Positions 1-9,544 of a DNA stretch of 64,000 bases are shown here, one piece after another. Below the pieces are notes generated by a model. That model made no database searches. It saw only the letters and a list, made by a program, of their open reading frames with translations, and was not told the origin of the DNA. Made by a program: the position numbers and the translations under genes. The stretch is from Gracilariopsis chorda (Eukaryota; Rhodophyta; Florideophyceae; Gracilariales; Gracilariaceae): the NCBI GenBank assembly GCA_003194525.1, contig NBIV01000023.1, positions 372,001-436,000 on the forward strand, read 5' to 3'. Numbering within the stretch: position 1 is the first letter of the stretch; every line of letters starts with the position of its first letter.

Positions 1-2864
1 CATCGCCCATACGACGGCGAGGCACTCTTTCTCCGATACGGAGTAGTTCCGCTCATGAACATTGAGCGAACGTGACCAATAACCAATTGGATGTCGTTCC
101 CCCTCGGGGGTGGTTTGAAAAAGAGCACACCCGACTTGGTAGTCACTCGAGTCCGTATCTACGGAGTATGGCAACCCAAGTTTTGGGAGATGTAGGATTG
201 GTGCTGATGTGACAGCCTTCTTCAAGGAGTTAAAGGCTTCCGATTGCTCGGGCGTAAATGTTCCCACTTTTGGGCGGTTCCCCTTTCGCAACAATGCGTT
301 TATGGGCGCTGCGGTATCTGAAAAGTTCGGGATAAACCGTCGATAGACGTTGAACAGACCCAAAACGGAGCACAGTTCCGTTTGAGTACGGGGCTCTTTC
401 GCCTCAGCGAGGGATTTGACTCGAGCTTTCTCTATCGCTAACCGTCCAGGACGGATAACGTGACCCAGATACTTCACAGTATCTGTGAAAAACTCGCATT
501 TCCTCAACTTGAGGGTAATTTCCGCATCGCGGAGTACGGTCAGCACGTCTCGGACGTGAGTGAGATGGTCGTCCAACGAGTTGGAGAAGATGATAATATC
601 ATCAAGGTAGACCAGACAACCCCGCCACTTAAAGCGGTTGAGTAGAATATCTACTGCACGTTGAAAGGTGGCGGGGGCGTTTGTTAACCCAAATGGCATC
701 CGCTTGAAGCGGTACTTTCCTGCGTGGCAGGTGAATGCGGTTTTGTCGCGATCCTCCTGTCTGACAGGTACTTGCCAATATCCCCAATTGGCATCGAGGG
801 CCGTGAACACGGTGGCGTCTCCAAGGGAGTCAATACACTCATCCATACGAGGGATAGGGTACTTGTCCCTAACAGTCACGGCATTGAGCCGGCGGTGGTC
901 GACACAGAACCTCCAGGTTCCGTCGGCCTTCAAAGCCAGTACAACTGGGGATGCCCAGAGTGATTGAGCGGGCTCAATCACACCTGCACGGAGCATCTTG
1001 TCCACTTGGGACTGCTCCTCTTCCCGAGCTTTTGGACCTGCCCTGTAATGGGATTGTGCAACCGGTCGCGCAACGGGTATTAAATTGATCCGGTGTTCCG
1101 TTGCATTAATCTCGCCAAGCGAGCCATCCCACATTGTGGTGAATTCCCGTAACATGGTACGGAGTTTGTCGCAGTGCAACTCTGGCACGTGGCTGAAGTC
1201 CAGCGCTTCAAGTGCCTTTTCCAGATCAATCTAGTCGTTGCTCGATGGAGCATTGTCCTGTGGAACAGGTGTGGTTCGCAATTCCGAGGTACTCGGTGTG
1301 TTCGACGCTGAAGTAGCGGTTTCCTCCCCCTCCTTAGAATTGACGTCTTCGGACGGCGCGGCGAACTCCTCAGAAGAGGTGGTAACTCTGAGTACATCGG
1401 CAGCTGTCATCTTCGTTGGCAGCATTCCCATAGGATGGGGGGTTACACTCCCAATTACTTGGTGTTTTACCAGATACTGGGGGTTTTTGCCAAGGTTGGC
1501 AACCAATATCCGGAAAGGAACATCCGGGGAAATGGAGATAATTCCATTAGCAAGGGCCAGCTGGGATTTCTCGTACAACGAGGCGAGGGGTTGTATAACC
1601 CGAAGACCGTGTTGACGGGAATTTACCTGCACCCAGACTTGGGATTCAGCCGGTATAGGAACCGAGGCAGCGACGCGGAGCTTGGTGGGCTCGCGGGACG
1701 CGGGCGGTGGTTCCTGCGCAGCAGGGAGCGGAACTTGTTTCTGAGAGGACCGCTTTAGCGGGCGGCGAACAATCGGAACCGACGATCCGTCGCCAAGTTC
1801 TACAGGCCTGAGGCGGGGCCTGATTGCGTCCACAAATCTGTCGCAGTAATCACATCGCAGTATCACTGGTGCTGCCAATGAACTGCAAACGATGACGTCC
1901 AACTTCACCACGGAGGTACCAAGTCTCACGACGAGGTCCACTGTGCCCACCGTTTGTAACGGATTGTTGTTCGCATCCGAAATGTCGGGGACCGCGTCAG
2001 AGCGGATACGAGACCGCACAAGCGGGGGTAACAATGATTCCACAACAAAGTTAGGGCCTGCACCTGTATCCAGGGCGGTGAGAAATGTGGTATACCCACT
2101 ACGGCCAAGTGGCCACTCGGTAGCAGTGCGGGCATCCGCAGAGAACACCCCAAGGGAGGGCAGGGTGTGCGTGCCTTGCGAGCACAGTAACAGGGAGCCT
2201 TGGCGAGGTGTGGCCGTTAACGGCGAGTTGTATGTATCGATGGTTGACACCCACGAGAGTTGTAGCTAGCCCGGAGGTCCGGTTAAGGCTCGCGAGTCTA
2301 GGAACTGAAGTGGTCGTCGAAGCTTGTCTTCTCTTTACTGTGAGCTCGCCCGCCGGCGTCGGCTATGTATAGCCGGCAGCCAGGCGCCTCTAAAATAGCA
2401 GCATAAGTATACAAAAAAATAAATAAATATCCCGATAACTCGGTGCAAGCGCCGTGGCAAGCCAACCTCCAGAGCAACCCAGGTCGGCAATGTGTACAGT
2501 GGCGTCGCTACTCATATATCTCCGGCTACCCCGGTCCCCTATGCTTAGTCACATATGAGAACAGTCCCCCTACTTAGCGGTGAAACCACGTCGGCGCGTA
2601 AAACGCTCCGGATAGTACAAGAAACCTCACCATAAACTGGGGGTCTAGGCCAAGGTCGGCATAGACCTTGTAATTGCGCTTGGCCAAGACCAAGACTCTA
2701 CCGGGAATCCGGGGATTTTTACTCCGTATCCACGGGCGACGCAACACACCGAGGTGCGCAGAGTCCGCGTCAGCGGTGTGCTTCCTCGAGAGGGCTTTCA
2801 TCGGGGAGCGAGGCGGGGTCGCCTCGGGCGCCAACAGCCTCTTGTCTGAGGACGCCTCTCCCAA
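1..2864 (-). pseudogene. pol: pol region of element A (protease to reverse transcriptase, cut by window edge)
   Basis: The minus strand shows the pepsin-like protease segment (DTGAGPNF, near 2060) and then reverse transcriptase including a YLDD-type region read near 600. It matches the plus-strand pol of element B almost throughout. The region is broken by several changes and the RNase H, integrase and chromodomain parts lie mostly outside the window. It starts just after gag in a different frame, as in B, which fits the family habit of making pol by frameshift or read-through. Confidence 0.85.
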
Positions 2865-2881
2865 AGGGGAGACTCCCTCAG

Positions 2882-5053
2882 TTAGTTATCCGCCTTCGGC
2901 GGTGGTTGGGAATCCTCGACAACGAGTGCTTCATCCCGTTGATGGGTTTCTATCCGCAATAGGGGGGGTTGGTTCGGATGGTTGTGCGGTCTCCCGAATC
3001 GGGGTGTATGAAGCTTGCCGCGCACGCGGGGTCTGTGGTAGGGCATGGGAAAAGTCCGTTTTAGCACGGAGGTAGGAAGCAGTCGGGACGGAACGTTTCT
3101 CCTCTGGAGTGTGGGCCTCGTAGTTGCCACCACCTTGGCCATATCCTTCAGTGAGCAGATACACCGAGGCGAGGTATGGCCATAGGCATAACAAAGGTGG
3201 CAAATGAGAGCCAACACCGCGACACGCGGATTACTATTCCGATTATGGGAGAAGCGAACCGCAGGGCGGGTGTCAGTCCATCCAGGCCGTTCATAATGGG
3301 ATTGATCGTTTGAGAACGGGAGTCGTTGGGGTTGGACCCGACCGTTACCACCGTATAGAACGGGATCTTCTGTTCCCGTATCACGGGTCATCTCCGTCGA
3401 TGACGGTAAATCGGTGGTTGGAATCAACAAACCATCCCCCTGCACTAAATGCATGGTATCAAATCCCTGTCCAGGGTTCCCATCCGCGGTGAGCGGGAGT
3501 GAGGAAGCTTCGCTTTCCATCATCAACGCCTTGGCAGATTTAGACCGATTGTTCGGAGTTCTTGAACGAAGTGCATCCCCTTCCGCTCGAGCGTGTTGGA
3601 CCAGCTGGAGATAGGTGATCCTCCGCTTGTCCTCCCGATAACGGGTAGCTAAACTCCTGATTGCCAGGTCAAGACCATCGATAAACATGGTACTTCGCTT
3701 CCCGGCGGGGTATACGTTACCACATCTGTGGAAAGCATTGTTAAGGCCCACCGAGTGATCGGTCTCGGTCTCTCCAGCACGCTGGCGTGTATCTCGCAAA
3801 GCGAGGATAGCCTGCTGAATAGCGGTGTTTGTGGCGTAGGAACGCAGTAGATACTGCACCGCTTCCGGCCAGCAAGTAACTTCTCCCTCGGAGGCGCGGG
3901 AAGATCCTCTGACAGAGTTGTATTGGTCCTCCACCACTCCCCGTAGGAAATAAGGTAAGGCTAAATAGGCATGTCCCTCATTCATACCGAGGATATCGGC
4001 CTCCACTACGAAGCGGGATACGAAATCCAGTACCAGGACTGGGTCCTCTCCAGTGAAATACTGGTTGCAGAGCGAGAGCTGCATTCGATTAATGCATTCT
4101 CGCACCTTTCCCCTACCACGGGGCGTACGTCCAAGTGACGAATCTTCGAGCCGGTGATACCGGTATGATAAAAGCTTCCGGTAATATGGGTTTGTCAGTT
4201 TCAATTCCCGGAGAACGGGGTGTCTACTTCCCTTCTGGCGGGTTCGTATCACACCTTCAGTGGCCGATGACCGCTTCGAGCGGGAGGAGTAGCCTCGCTT
4301 CTTGTCCTCCGAGCCGGAGTCCAAGGAGCTCGAGCTAACCGAATGGTTTCGGGATGAGTCCAACGATGTCGAAGAATCAGAGTCCGAATATTTTCGGTGG
4401 TGTTTCCGTCGATGACGGCCTTTCTTCTTCCCAGCAAGCTGGTCGTTGTGTGATGCCTCGTATACTGGATCATCCGGGGATGGTTTGTCCATCAGGAAGA
4501 ACTGCTCTAGCGTCTCCAGGTGGGCACCAATCCGATCAAATCGGGCTTCAACTCCTTCAATGAGGGTGGCGGGTTGTCCCAAACTCTCCAACACGGATTT
4601 GACGTCAGACCGTAAAATACTGAGTTCCTCGGGAACCTCCTTTACGGGGGTTGCCAAAACCACCTCTTGAAGGGATTCTAGTTCCCCTACAAGGGTGTCA
4701 TGGGCGGTCCACAGAGCGCGGACCTGGGATTCCAGGGAAGTCCCCTGGGGGGTGTTATTGCCCGTTCCACGGGGGCTTGAAGCTGGGACAGCGGGAGCAG
4801 GCTGGGGTGCCTGGGGCACTGCGGCAACAGCCGGAGTCGATGCTGCATTCCCCTGCGGGTGTGATAACGAGGGCAAAAGGAGGTTCCGGGGTTCCTGGTC
4901 GGGGGTATCATTCCGCGATGAAGCGGCGCCAGCAGGGCTGGAACTTGTCCGTGTAGGGATAAGGGGTACGAGCCGGACTTCGGAAGTGTCCGCGTTGTCA
5001 CGGGAGCGACTACGCGTAACACCTGGCTCCGCATCGGAGGGATTTCTTGACAT
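2882..5053 (-). CDS. gag: gag-like polyprotein of element A
   Basis: Open frame of 723 codons from an ATG at 5053. The N-terminal 120 residues are rich in Ala, Pro and Ser and are followed by a probable coiled segment. A basic Ser/Arg/Lys tract (HRRKHHRKYSDSDSS) lies at about residues 215-265, and the capsid-like region at about 290-500. A CCHC zinc-knuckle region (ICHLCYAYGHTSPRC) lies near residue 610. It is close to the element B gag along its length. The capsid-like assignment rests on position and family layout. A fossil copy. Confidence 0.75.
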   Translation of the reverse strand: MSRNPSDAEPGVTRSRSRDNADTSEVRLVPLIPTRTSSSPAGAASSRNDTPDQEPRNLLLPSLSHPQGNAASTPAVAAVPQAPQPAPAVPASSPRGTGNNTPQGTSLESQVRALWTAHDTLVGELESLQEVVLATPVKEVPEELSILRSDVKSVLESLGQPATLIEGVEARFDRIGAHLETLEQFFLMDKPSPDDPVYEASHNDQLAGKKKGRHRRKHHRKYSDSDSSTSLDSSRNHSVSSSSLDSGSEDKKRGYSSRSKRSSATEGVIRTRQKGSRHPVLRELKLTNPYYRKLLSYRYHRLEDSSLGRTPRGRGKVRECINRMQLSLCNQYFTGEDPVLVLDFVSRFVVEADILGMNEGHAYLALPYFLRGVVEDQYNSVRGSSRASEGEVTCWPEAVQYLLRSYATNTAIQQAILALRDTRQRAGETETDHSVGLNNAFHRCGNVYPAGKRSTMFIDGLDLAIRSLATRYREDKRRITYLQLVQHARAEGDALRSRTPNNRSKSAKALMMESEASSLPLTADGNPGQGFDTMHLVQGDGLLIPTTDLPSSTEMTRDTGTEDPVLYGGNGRVQPQRLPFSNDQSHYERPGWTDTRPAVRFSHNRNSNPRVAVLALICHLCYAYGHTSPRCICSLKDMAKVVATTRPTLQRRNVPSRLLPTSVLKRTFPMPYHRPRVRGKLHTPRFGRPHNHPNQPPLLRIETHQRDEALVVEDSQPPPKADN

Positions 5054-5158
5054 GAGAAAATACCGTCACGACGGGAAGCGATCACAGAACTTCCGGTGAA
5101 TGAAAACAAACCTAGTAAGAGGGAAAACAAAAACCTATTCTAGGTCGGGAGACCACTT

Positions 5159-5983
5159 TGTGGTGCAACGCCCCAAAGGGGAGAAACAACGAAAGACGTT
5201 CGGGATCTTTCTTTTGTGGAGGTGAACCCAGTTGGGTAGAGCCCCTATAGGGGTGGCACAGCGGAGTCAGTTTGTAAGACCGAGGCCACCCTTCGCGACT
5301 AGCGCAAGAGGGTTTCGGACAAGAATCGGTATCCGCGAGAGCGGGAATGCGTCCTCGCCAGAGGTAGGTTTCCACGTAAGTGGGGGTGTGTGAGCGGATG
5401 CGACCACGAGGGCCGCGGATAGCGGGAGGTGCTACCCTAAGAACGGAAAAAGGAAGGGCGGAGAGGAGGAAGAGAGGACGAAGTAAGTCGCGAGAGCGAC
5501 GGGGGCCAACGGCGATGCCCGTAACAATATCCCTATACAGGCCGAAAAACCAATGCAATTGGAATAATATAACTCCCAGTGATGGGTCCCTTTAGATGTG
5601 CAAGGGGGTTAGATGTCCCGTGGTTCACGGCGTTTCCCTCCATGGAGGAGTAGAGCACGCGCGCAAGCGGTAACAACTAGAGCCAATCCCCCAGGTTGGG
5701 GTCCCTTGTTGGGGAAGGTTTACTGGTGCGACGGCAGTGTGCCGTCGCACTAAGTACTACCTTCCTAGAAATTGGTGTGAAAATAATAAATAAAATCAAA
5801 TAAAATACTCCACATTTCGTGGCAACATCCACTACTGTGGCCAACCGCCAATTGACCCAAAACCGTGTCCCAGGTGTCCATATCCACCATTGTGAGGCGT
5901 AGTTCATATACACACTACACAACCGATAATATCGGGAAAGCATTCAAGTACCAAGAATCCCTCCCTGAGGGCGTTGCACTATA
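5159..5983 (-). repeat. 5' LTR of element A
   Basis: On the minus strand the LTR starts near TATAGTGCAACGCC and ends TTGCACCACA, 825 bp, directly followed by the primer-binding site. It aligns over its whole length with the two LTRs of element B. It carries a 10-bp-stem, 5-nt-loop hairpin (arms 5726-5735 and 5741-5750) that is also present in the LTRs of B. Confidence 0.88.
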
Positions 5984-5988
5984 TATAT

Positions 5989-6772
5989 TTAAGTGCAATG
6001 CCCTCAGAGAGGGATTCTTGGTACTTGGTTGATTTCCCGAATGTTTCGGAAATGTAGTCATTGCATGAACTACGACCACTAATAGTGGATTTGACACGTG
6101 GAACACGGAAGAGTCAATTGGCAGTTGGCCACAGTAGCGGGCATGAACCACCAAAATGGAGTAATTTAGTTAGTTCAATCTATTAGTTTTACACCCATTT
6201 CTGGGATGGTTAGTACTTACTGCTCAGGTGGGTTGCCGTCGCACCAGTAAACCTTCCCCAACAGGGAACGTTAACCTGGGGAATTGGCTCTAGACCTCAC
6301 CGCCTTTGCGTGTTCTCTACTATTCTTTCGAGGGAAGGACCGTGGCATACGGGAAGTCTAACCCCCTTGCCTATCTAAAGGACCCGAGTATTCGGACTGT
6401 TATTTCAGCTGTCTTGGTGTTCGCCTTGTATAAGGTTTATTTACCGTCACTGCCGTTAGTCTTCGGTACTACACTCGTGACTCAGCTCCCCCTTTTATTT
6501 CCCCTTTACAGGGTGGCTTTCCCGCTACCCACGGCTCGTGCTCGCCCTTGCCACTAACAGGGAAACCTCACCTCTTTAGAAGACGACCACCCCCATACAC
6601 CACTACTTCTTGCCTCAACCTCCCTGCGCAAGTCGCGACGGGTGGTCTCGTTCTTTCAACCCGAAATAGTCGTGCCACTCCTGGGAGGGCTCTACCCAAC
6701 TGGGTTCATCTCTAACGAGGAAAGATCCTGAACATCTTTCGGTGCACTCCAGCGTCCTGGCATTGCAATACA
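5989..6772 (+). repeat. Diverged solo or orphan LTR (D1) related to family 1
   Basis: Plus-strand LTR from about TTTAAGTGCAATGCCC to GCATTGCAATACA, 784 bp. It follows the family 1 LTR block by block: the ttccccaacaggg segment, ctctact near 6320, the CTACCCAACTGGGTTCA block near 6692, and the end. It is clearly more diverged than the LTRs of A and B. No primer-binding site or internal region follows, only a transposase remnant, so it is a solo or truncated LTR. It stands head to head with the LTR of element A, separated by a short AT run, which makes a large imperfect inverted repeat. Confidence 0.75.
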
Positions 6773-6858
6773 GGTTCAATGAGTTCGATCTTCAACGATA
6801 AATGATCTACATTACTCGTTTTCCGCGGTTATTGTGACGATAACATGCTTACCCACAT

Positions 6859-7048
6859 TCACGCCGGCAACTCACTTCCTAAAAGGTATGGAATTACCGA
6901 CTCTGATTCCCATGTAAAAGAATGACCTGCCGCAAACATGGCGCGAGCCTTATTTAAATGCTGCAGTGACGCCATGCAACTATCGCAATGGTCTCTACGG
7001 CTCTCTACAATCGTATTGTGGAGAATGATACACGCCAGCATGACGTTA
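6859..7048 (-). pseudogene. PIF/Harbinger transposase, C-terminal fragment
   Basis: The minus strand encodes HNVMLACIILHNTIVESRRD, which matches the ACIILHNMIVEDER signature at the end of the DDE_Tnp_4 (PIF/Harbinger) catalytic domain. It continues for about 45 residues to a stop at 6859. The upstream side is cut at 7048/7049, where LTR D2 begins. A second transposase piece with the preceding domain lies on the same strand at 29855-30452, in the order expected if retroelements split one gene. The assignment to the family is firm; that both pieces come from one copy is inferred. Confidence 0.7.
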
Positions 7049-7743
7049 TGAGGTGCAATGCCCTCAGGGAGCGATTCCAGGTACTTGGTTGATTTCCCGA
7101 ATGTTTCGGTAATGTAGTCATTGCATGAACTACGACCACTAATAGTGGATTGTACATGTGGGACAGGGAAGAGTCAATTGGCGGTTGGCCACAGTAGTGG
7201 GCATGAACCACCAAAGTGGAGTAATTTAGCTAATTCTATTTATTATTTTTACACCCAATTCTGGGATGGTTAGTACTTAGTGCGCCGGCGAGTTGCCGTC
7301 GCACCAGTAAACCTTCCCCAACAGGGGACCCCAACCTGGGGAATTGGCTCTACATCTCACCGCCTTTGCGTGTTCTCTACTCCTTTTTGGAGGGAAGCAC
7401 CGTCGCATACGGGAAGTCTAAACCCCTTGCCTATCTAAAGGACACGATTCCAACTGTCTTGGTGTTTGCCTTGTATTAGGTTTATTTACAGGCATTGCCG
7501 TTAGTCTCCATCACGAAACTCGTGACTCAGCTCCCCCTTACTTTTCCCCTTTACAGGGTGGCTTTCCCGCTACCCATGGCTCATGTTCGCCTGTGCCATT
7601 AACGGGGAAACCTCACCTCCTTAGAGGACGATCACACCCATGCACTGCTCCTGTGGATACCCGATTCTTGCCTCAACCTCCCTGCGCAAGTCGCGACGGG
7701 TGGCCTCTTCCTTACAACCCGAAATAGTCGTGCCACTCCTGGG
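7049..7743 (+). repeat. Diverged LTR (D2), 3' end missing
   Basis: Plus-strand LTR of the same diverged subfamily as D1, starting TGAGGTGCAATGCCC. It runs in parallel with D1 up to CACTCCTGGG, where the 5' LTR of element B begins. The last roughly 90 bp of the LTR are not found next to it. The start lies inside the Harbinger transposase remnant. Confidence 0.72.
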
Positions 7744-8568
7744 TGAAGTGCAACGCCCTCAGGGAGGGATTCTGGGTACTTGATCGTTTTCCCGATATTA
7801 TCGGTTGTGTAGTGTGTGTATGAACTACGCCCCACAATGGTGTATATGGACACGTGGGACACGATTTTGGGTCAATTGGTGGTTGGCCACAGTAGTGGAT
7901 GTTTCCACGAAATGTGGAGTACTTTAGTTGATTTTATTTATTATTTTCACACCCATTTCTGGGAAGCTAGTACTTAGTGCGACGGCACACTGCCGTCGCA
8001 CCAGTAAATCTTCCCCAACAAGGGACCCCAACCTGGGGAATTGGCTCTAGTTTTTACCGCTTGCGCGCGTGCTCTACTCCTCCTTGGAGGGAAACGCCGT
8101 GAACCACGGGACATCTAACGCCCTTGCACATCTAAAGGGACCCATCACTGGGAGTCATATTATTCCAGTTGCATTGGTGTTTCGCCCTGTATAGGGATAT
8201 TGTTACCGGCATCGCCGTTCGTCCCCGTCGCTCTCGCGACTCACTTCGTCCTCTCCTCCTACTCTTCGCCCTTCCTTTTTCCCCTTTTTAGGGTAGCACC
8301 TCCCGCTATCCGCGGCCCTCGTGTGCGCATCCGCTCACACACCCCCGCTAACGTGTAAACATACCTCTACTGAGGATCACACCCCGCTCACGCGGATACC
8401 GATTCTTCGCCTTCACCTCCCTGCGCGAGTCGCGACAGGTGTCCCTGGTCTTACAAACCGGCTTCGCCGTGACACCTCTGGGACGGCTCTACCCAACTGG
8501 GTTCACCTCGTGAGAGGAAGATCCCGAACGTCTTTCGGTGTTTTTCCCCTTTGGGGCATTGCACCACA
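7744..8568 (+). repeat. 5' LTR of element B
   Basis: Begins TGAAGTGCAACGCC and ends TTGCACCACA, 825 bp, followed by AAGTGGTCTCCCG, the start of the primer-binding site. It aligns over its full length with 28201-29026. Hairpin arms lie at 7977-7986 and 7992-8001. Confidence 0.9.
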
Positions 8569-8576
8569 AAGTGGTC

Positions 8577-8581
8577 TCCCG
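8577..8581. repeat. Target-site duplication of element C, left copy (TCCCG)
   Basis: TCCCG immediately precedes the outer end of the left LTR of C. The same five bases follow the right LTR at 20032-20036. Removing C and one copy restores the primer-binding site of element B, matching elements A and C. Confidence 0.92.
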
Positions 8582-9494
8582 TGTGGTGCAATCCCGGTGT
8601 GGGAAAGGCACCCAAGGCAGCTCGAAGCCTTGCTCTCTTGGAGAGGTAGGCCCAGCTGGGTAGAGCCCTCCGTGTCCCGTATGACGGGTGTAACTCCGTC
8701 GGGAGCCTGGATGTACCTCGGAGGTTTAGGGGTTAGAACGGGTCGGAACCACGGCTGGTCCGGAAGTAGCCTGCGAACAGTGGAACAAAAGAGGGAAAGG
8801 GACCACCCGACGGGGGCGTGCGGAAAGCGGGAACAGACCCCGGAGGGGGGTGCCGATACACACACACGAACACGCACCGCGCGGCGGTTAGGGGATATGA
8901 GGGGAAGGGATGGTCTCACGGTCTCACGACACACGTCGGTAATATCAATACCCAAAACTGGGGCAGAGATAGGGCCTGTACGGGCGGTCACACGACAACA
9001 ATGAATACCACGAGTGGTCACAACCCACTGGGTACGACGAGCACGGTCTCCTCGGTGGTGCGAGTCGGGTGAAACTATCGGGCAAGCGGTGTACCTCCGC
9101 GAGGAGTTAGACACTTCGCATGGCGAATAGAGTCAGAGCCGAACTCTTGTTACTTTTCTTGGTGAGCTCGCCACCGTGCGGCCGACGCTCAAGTACTAGC
9201 TCAGTGCAGTACAGTAGGTAGTGCACTAGCCTAAGTAAAATTAACCCCTAAACTATACTAAAATAAGTAGCCGTTTTGGGCCTCCTGGCCGGGGCTGTAG
9301 CCACGTGTCCACCACCCTTGCCAGGCAAGTACCACAAAATATGAATGTTCCCATAACCACCCTGGGTAACCCGACCGCTAGTTAGCCCGGTAAACGGGGG
9401 CTAAAATTCATGCATCCCGCTTCATCGCTCGCACCGAGTACACCTCAGATATGAGTTTCACCATCGCCCGTACGCGGGAATGTATTGCACTACA
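8582..9494 (-). repeat. 3' LTR of element C
   Basis: 913 bp. On the minus strand it begins TGTAGTGCAATACATTCC (outer part at 9494) and ends GGGATTGCACCACA at 8582. It is nearly identical to 19119-20031, with five differences counted by eye. Confidence 0.95.
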
Positions 9495-9508
9495 CATCCC
9501 CCTCCTTA
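9495..9508 (-). other. Polypurine tract of element C
   Basis: The minus strand reads AAGGAGGGGGATG directly before the 3' LTR start, the position and composition of the plus-strand primer in LTR retroelements. Confidence 0.75.
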
Positions 9509-9544
9509 AGGGCCGAAAACGAATGTGAGTATAAACGTGAGGAG

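Larger units (their letters stand above)
1..5983 (-). mobile_element. Ty3/gypsy chromovirus-type LTR element A (family 1), 5' part
   Basis: The element reads on the minus strand and runs off the left edge. In reading order it has a 5' LTR (5159-5983), a primer-binding site (5138-5155, minus TGGTCTCCCGACCTAGAA), gag (2882-5053) and pol (from 2864 to the edge). It is the same family as element B: both gags have about 724 codons and the LTRs share length, ends and internal hairpins. It is a broken fossil with several breaks in pol. Its 3' LTR is outside the window, so LTR age cannot be read. The upstream end abuts another LTR head to head. Confidence 0.9.

Noticed and set aside
8321-9114. Open frames of about 200 codons in the LTRs of B and C (repeated at 19022-19651)
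   Set aside because: They lie within LTR sequence, overlap on both strands and have low-complexity translations; chance frames in GC-rich repeats.
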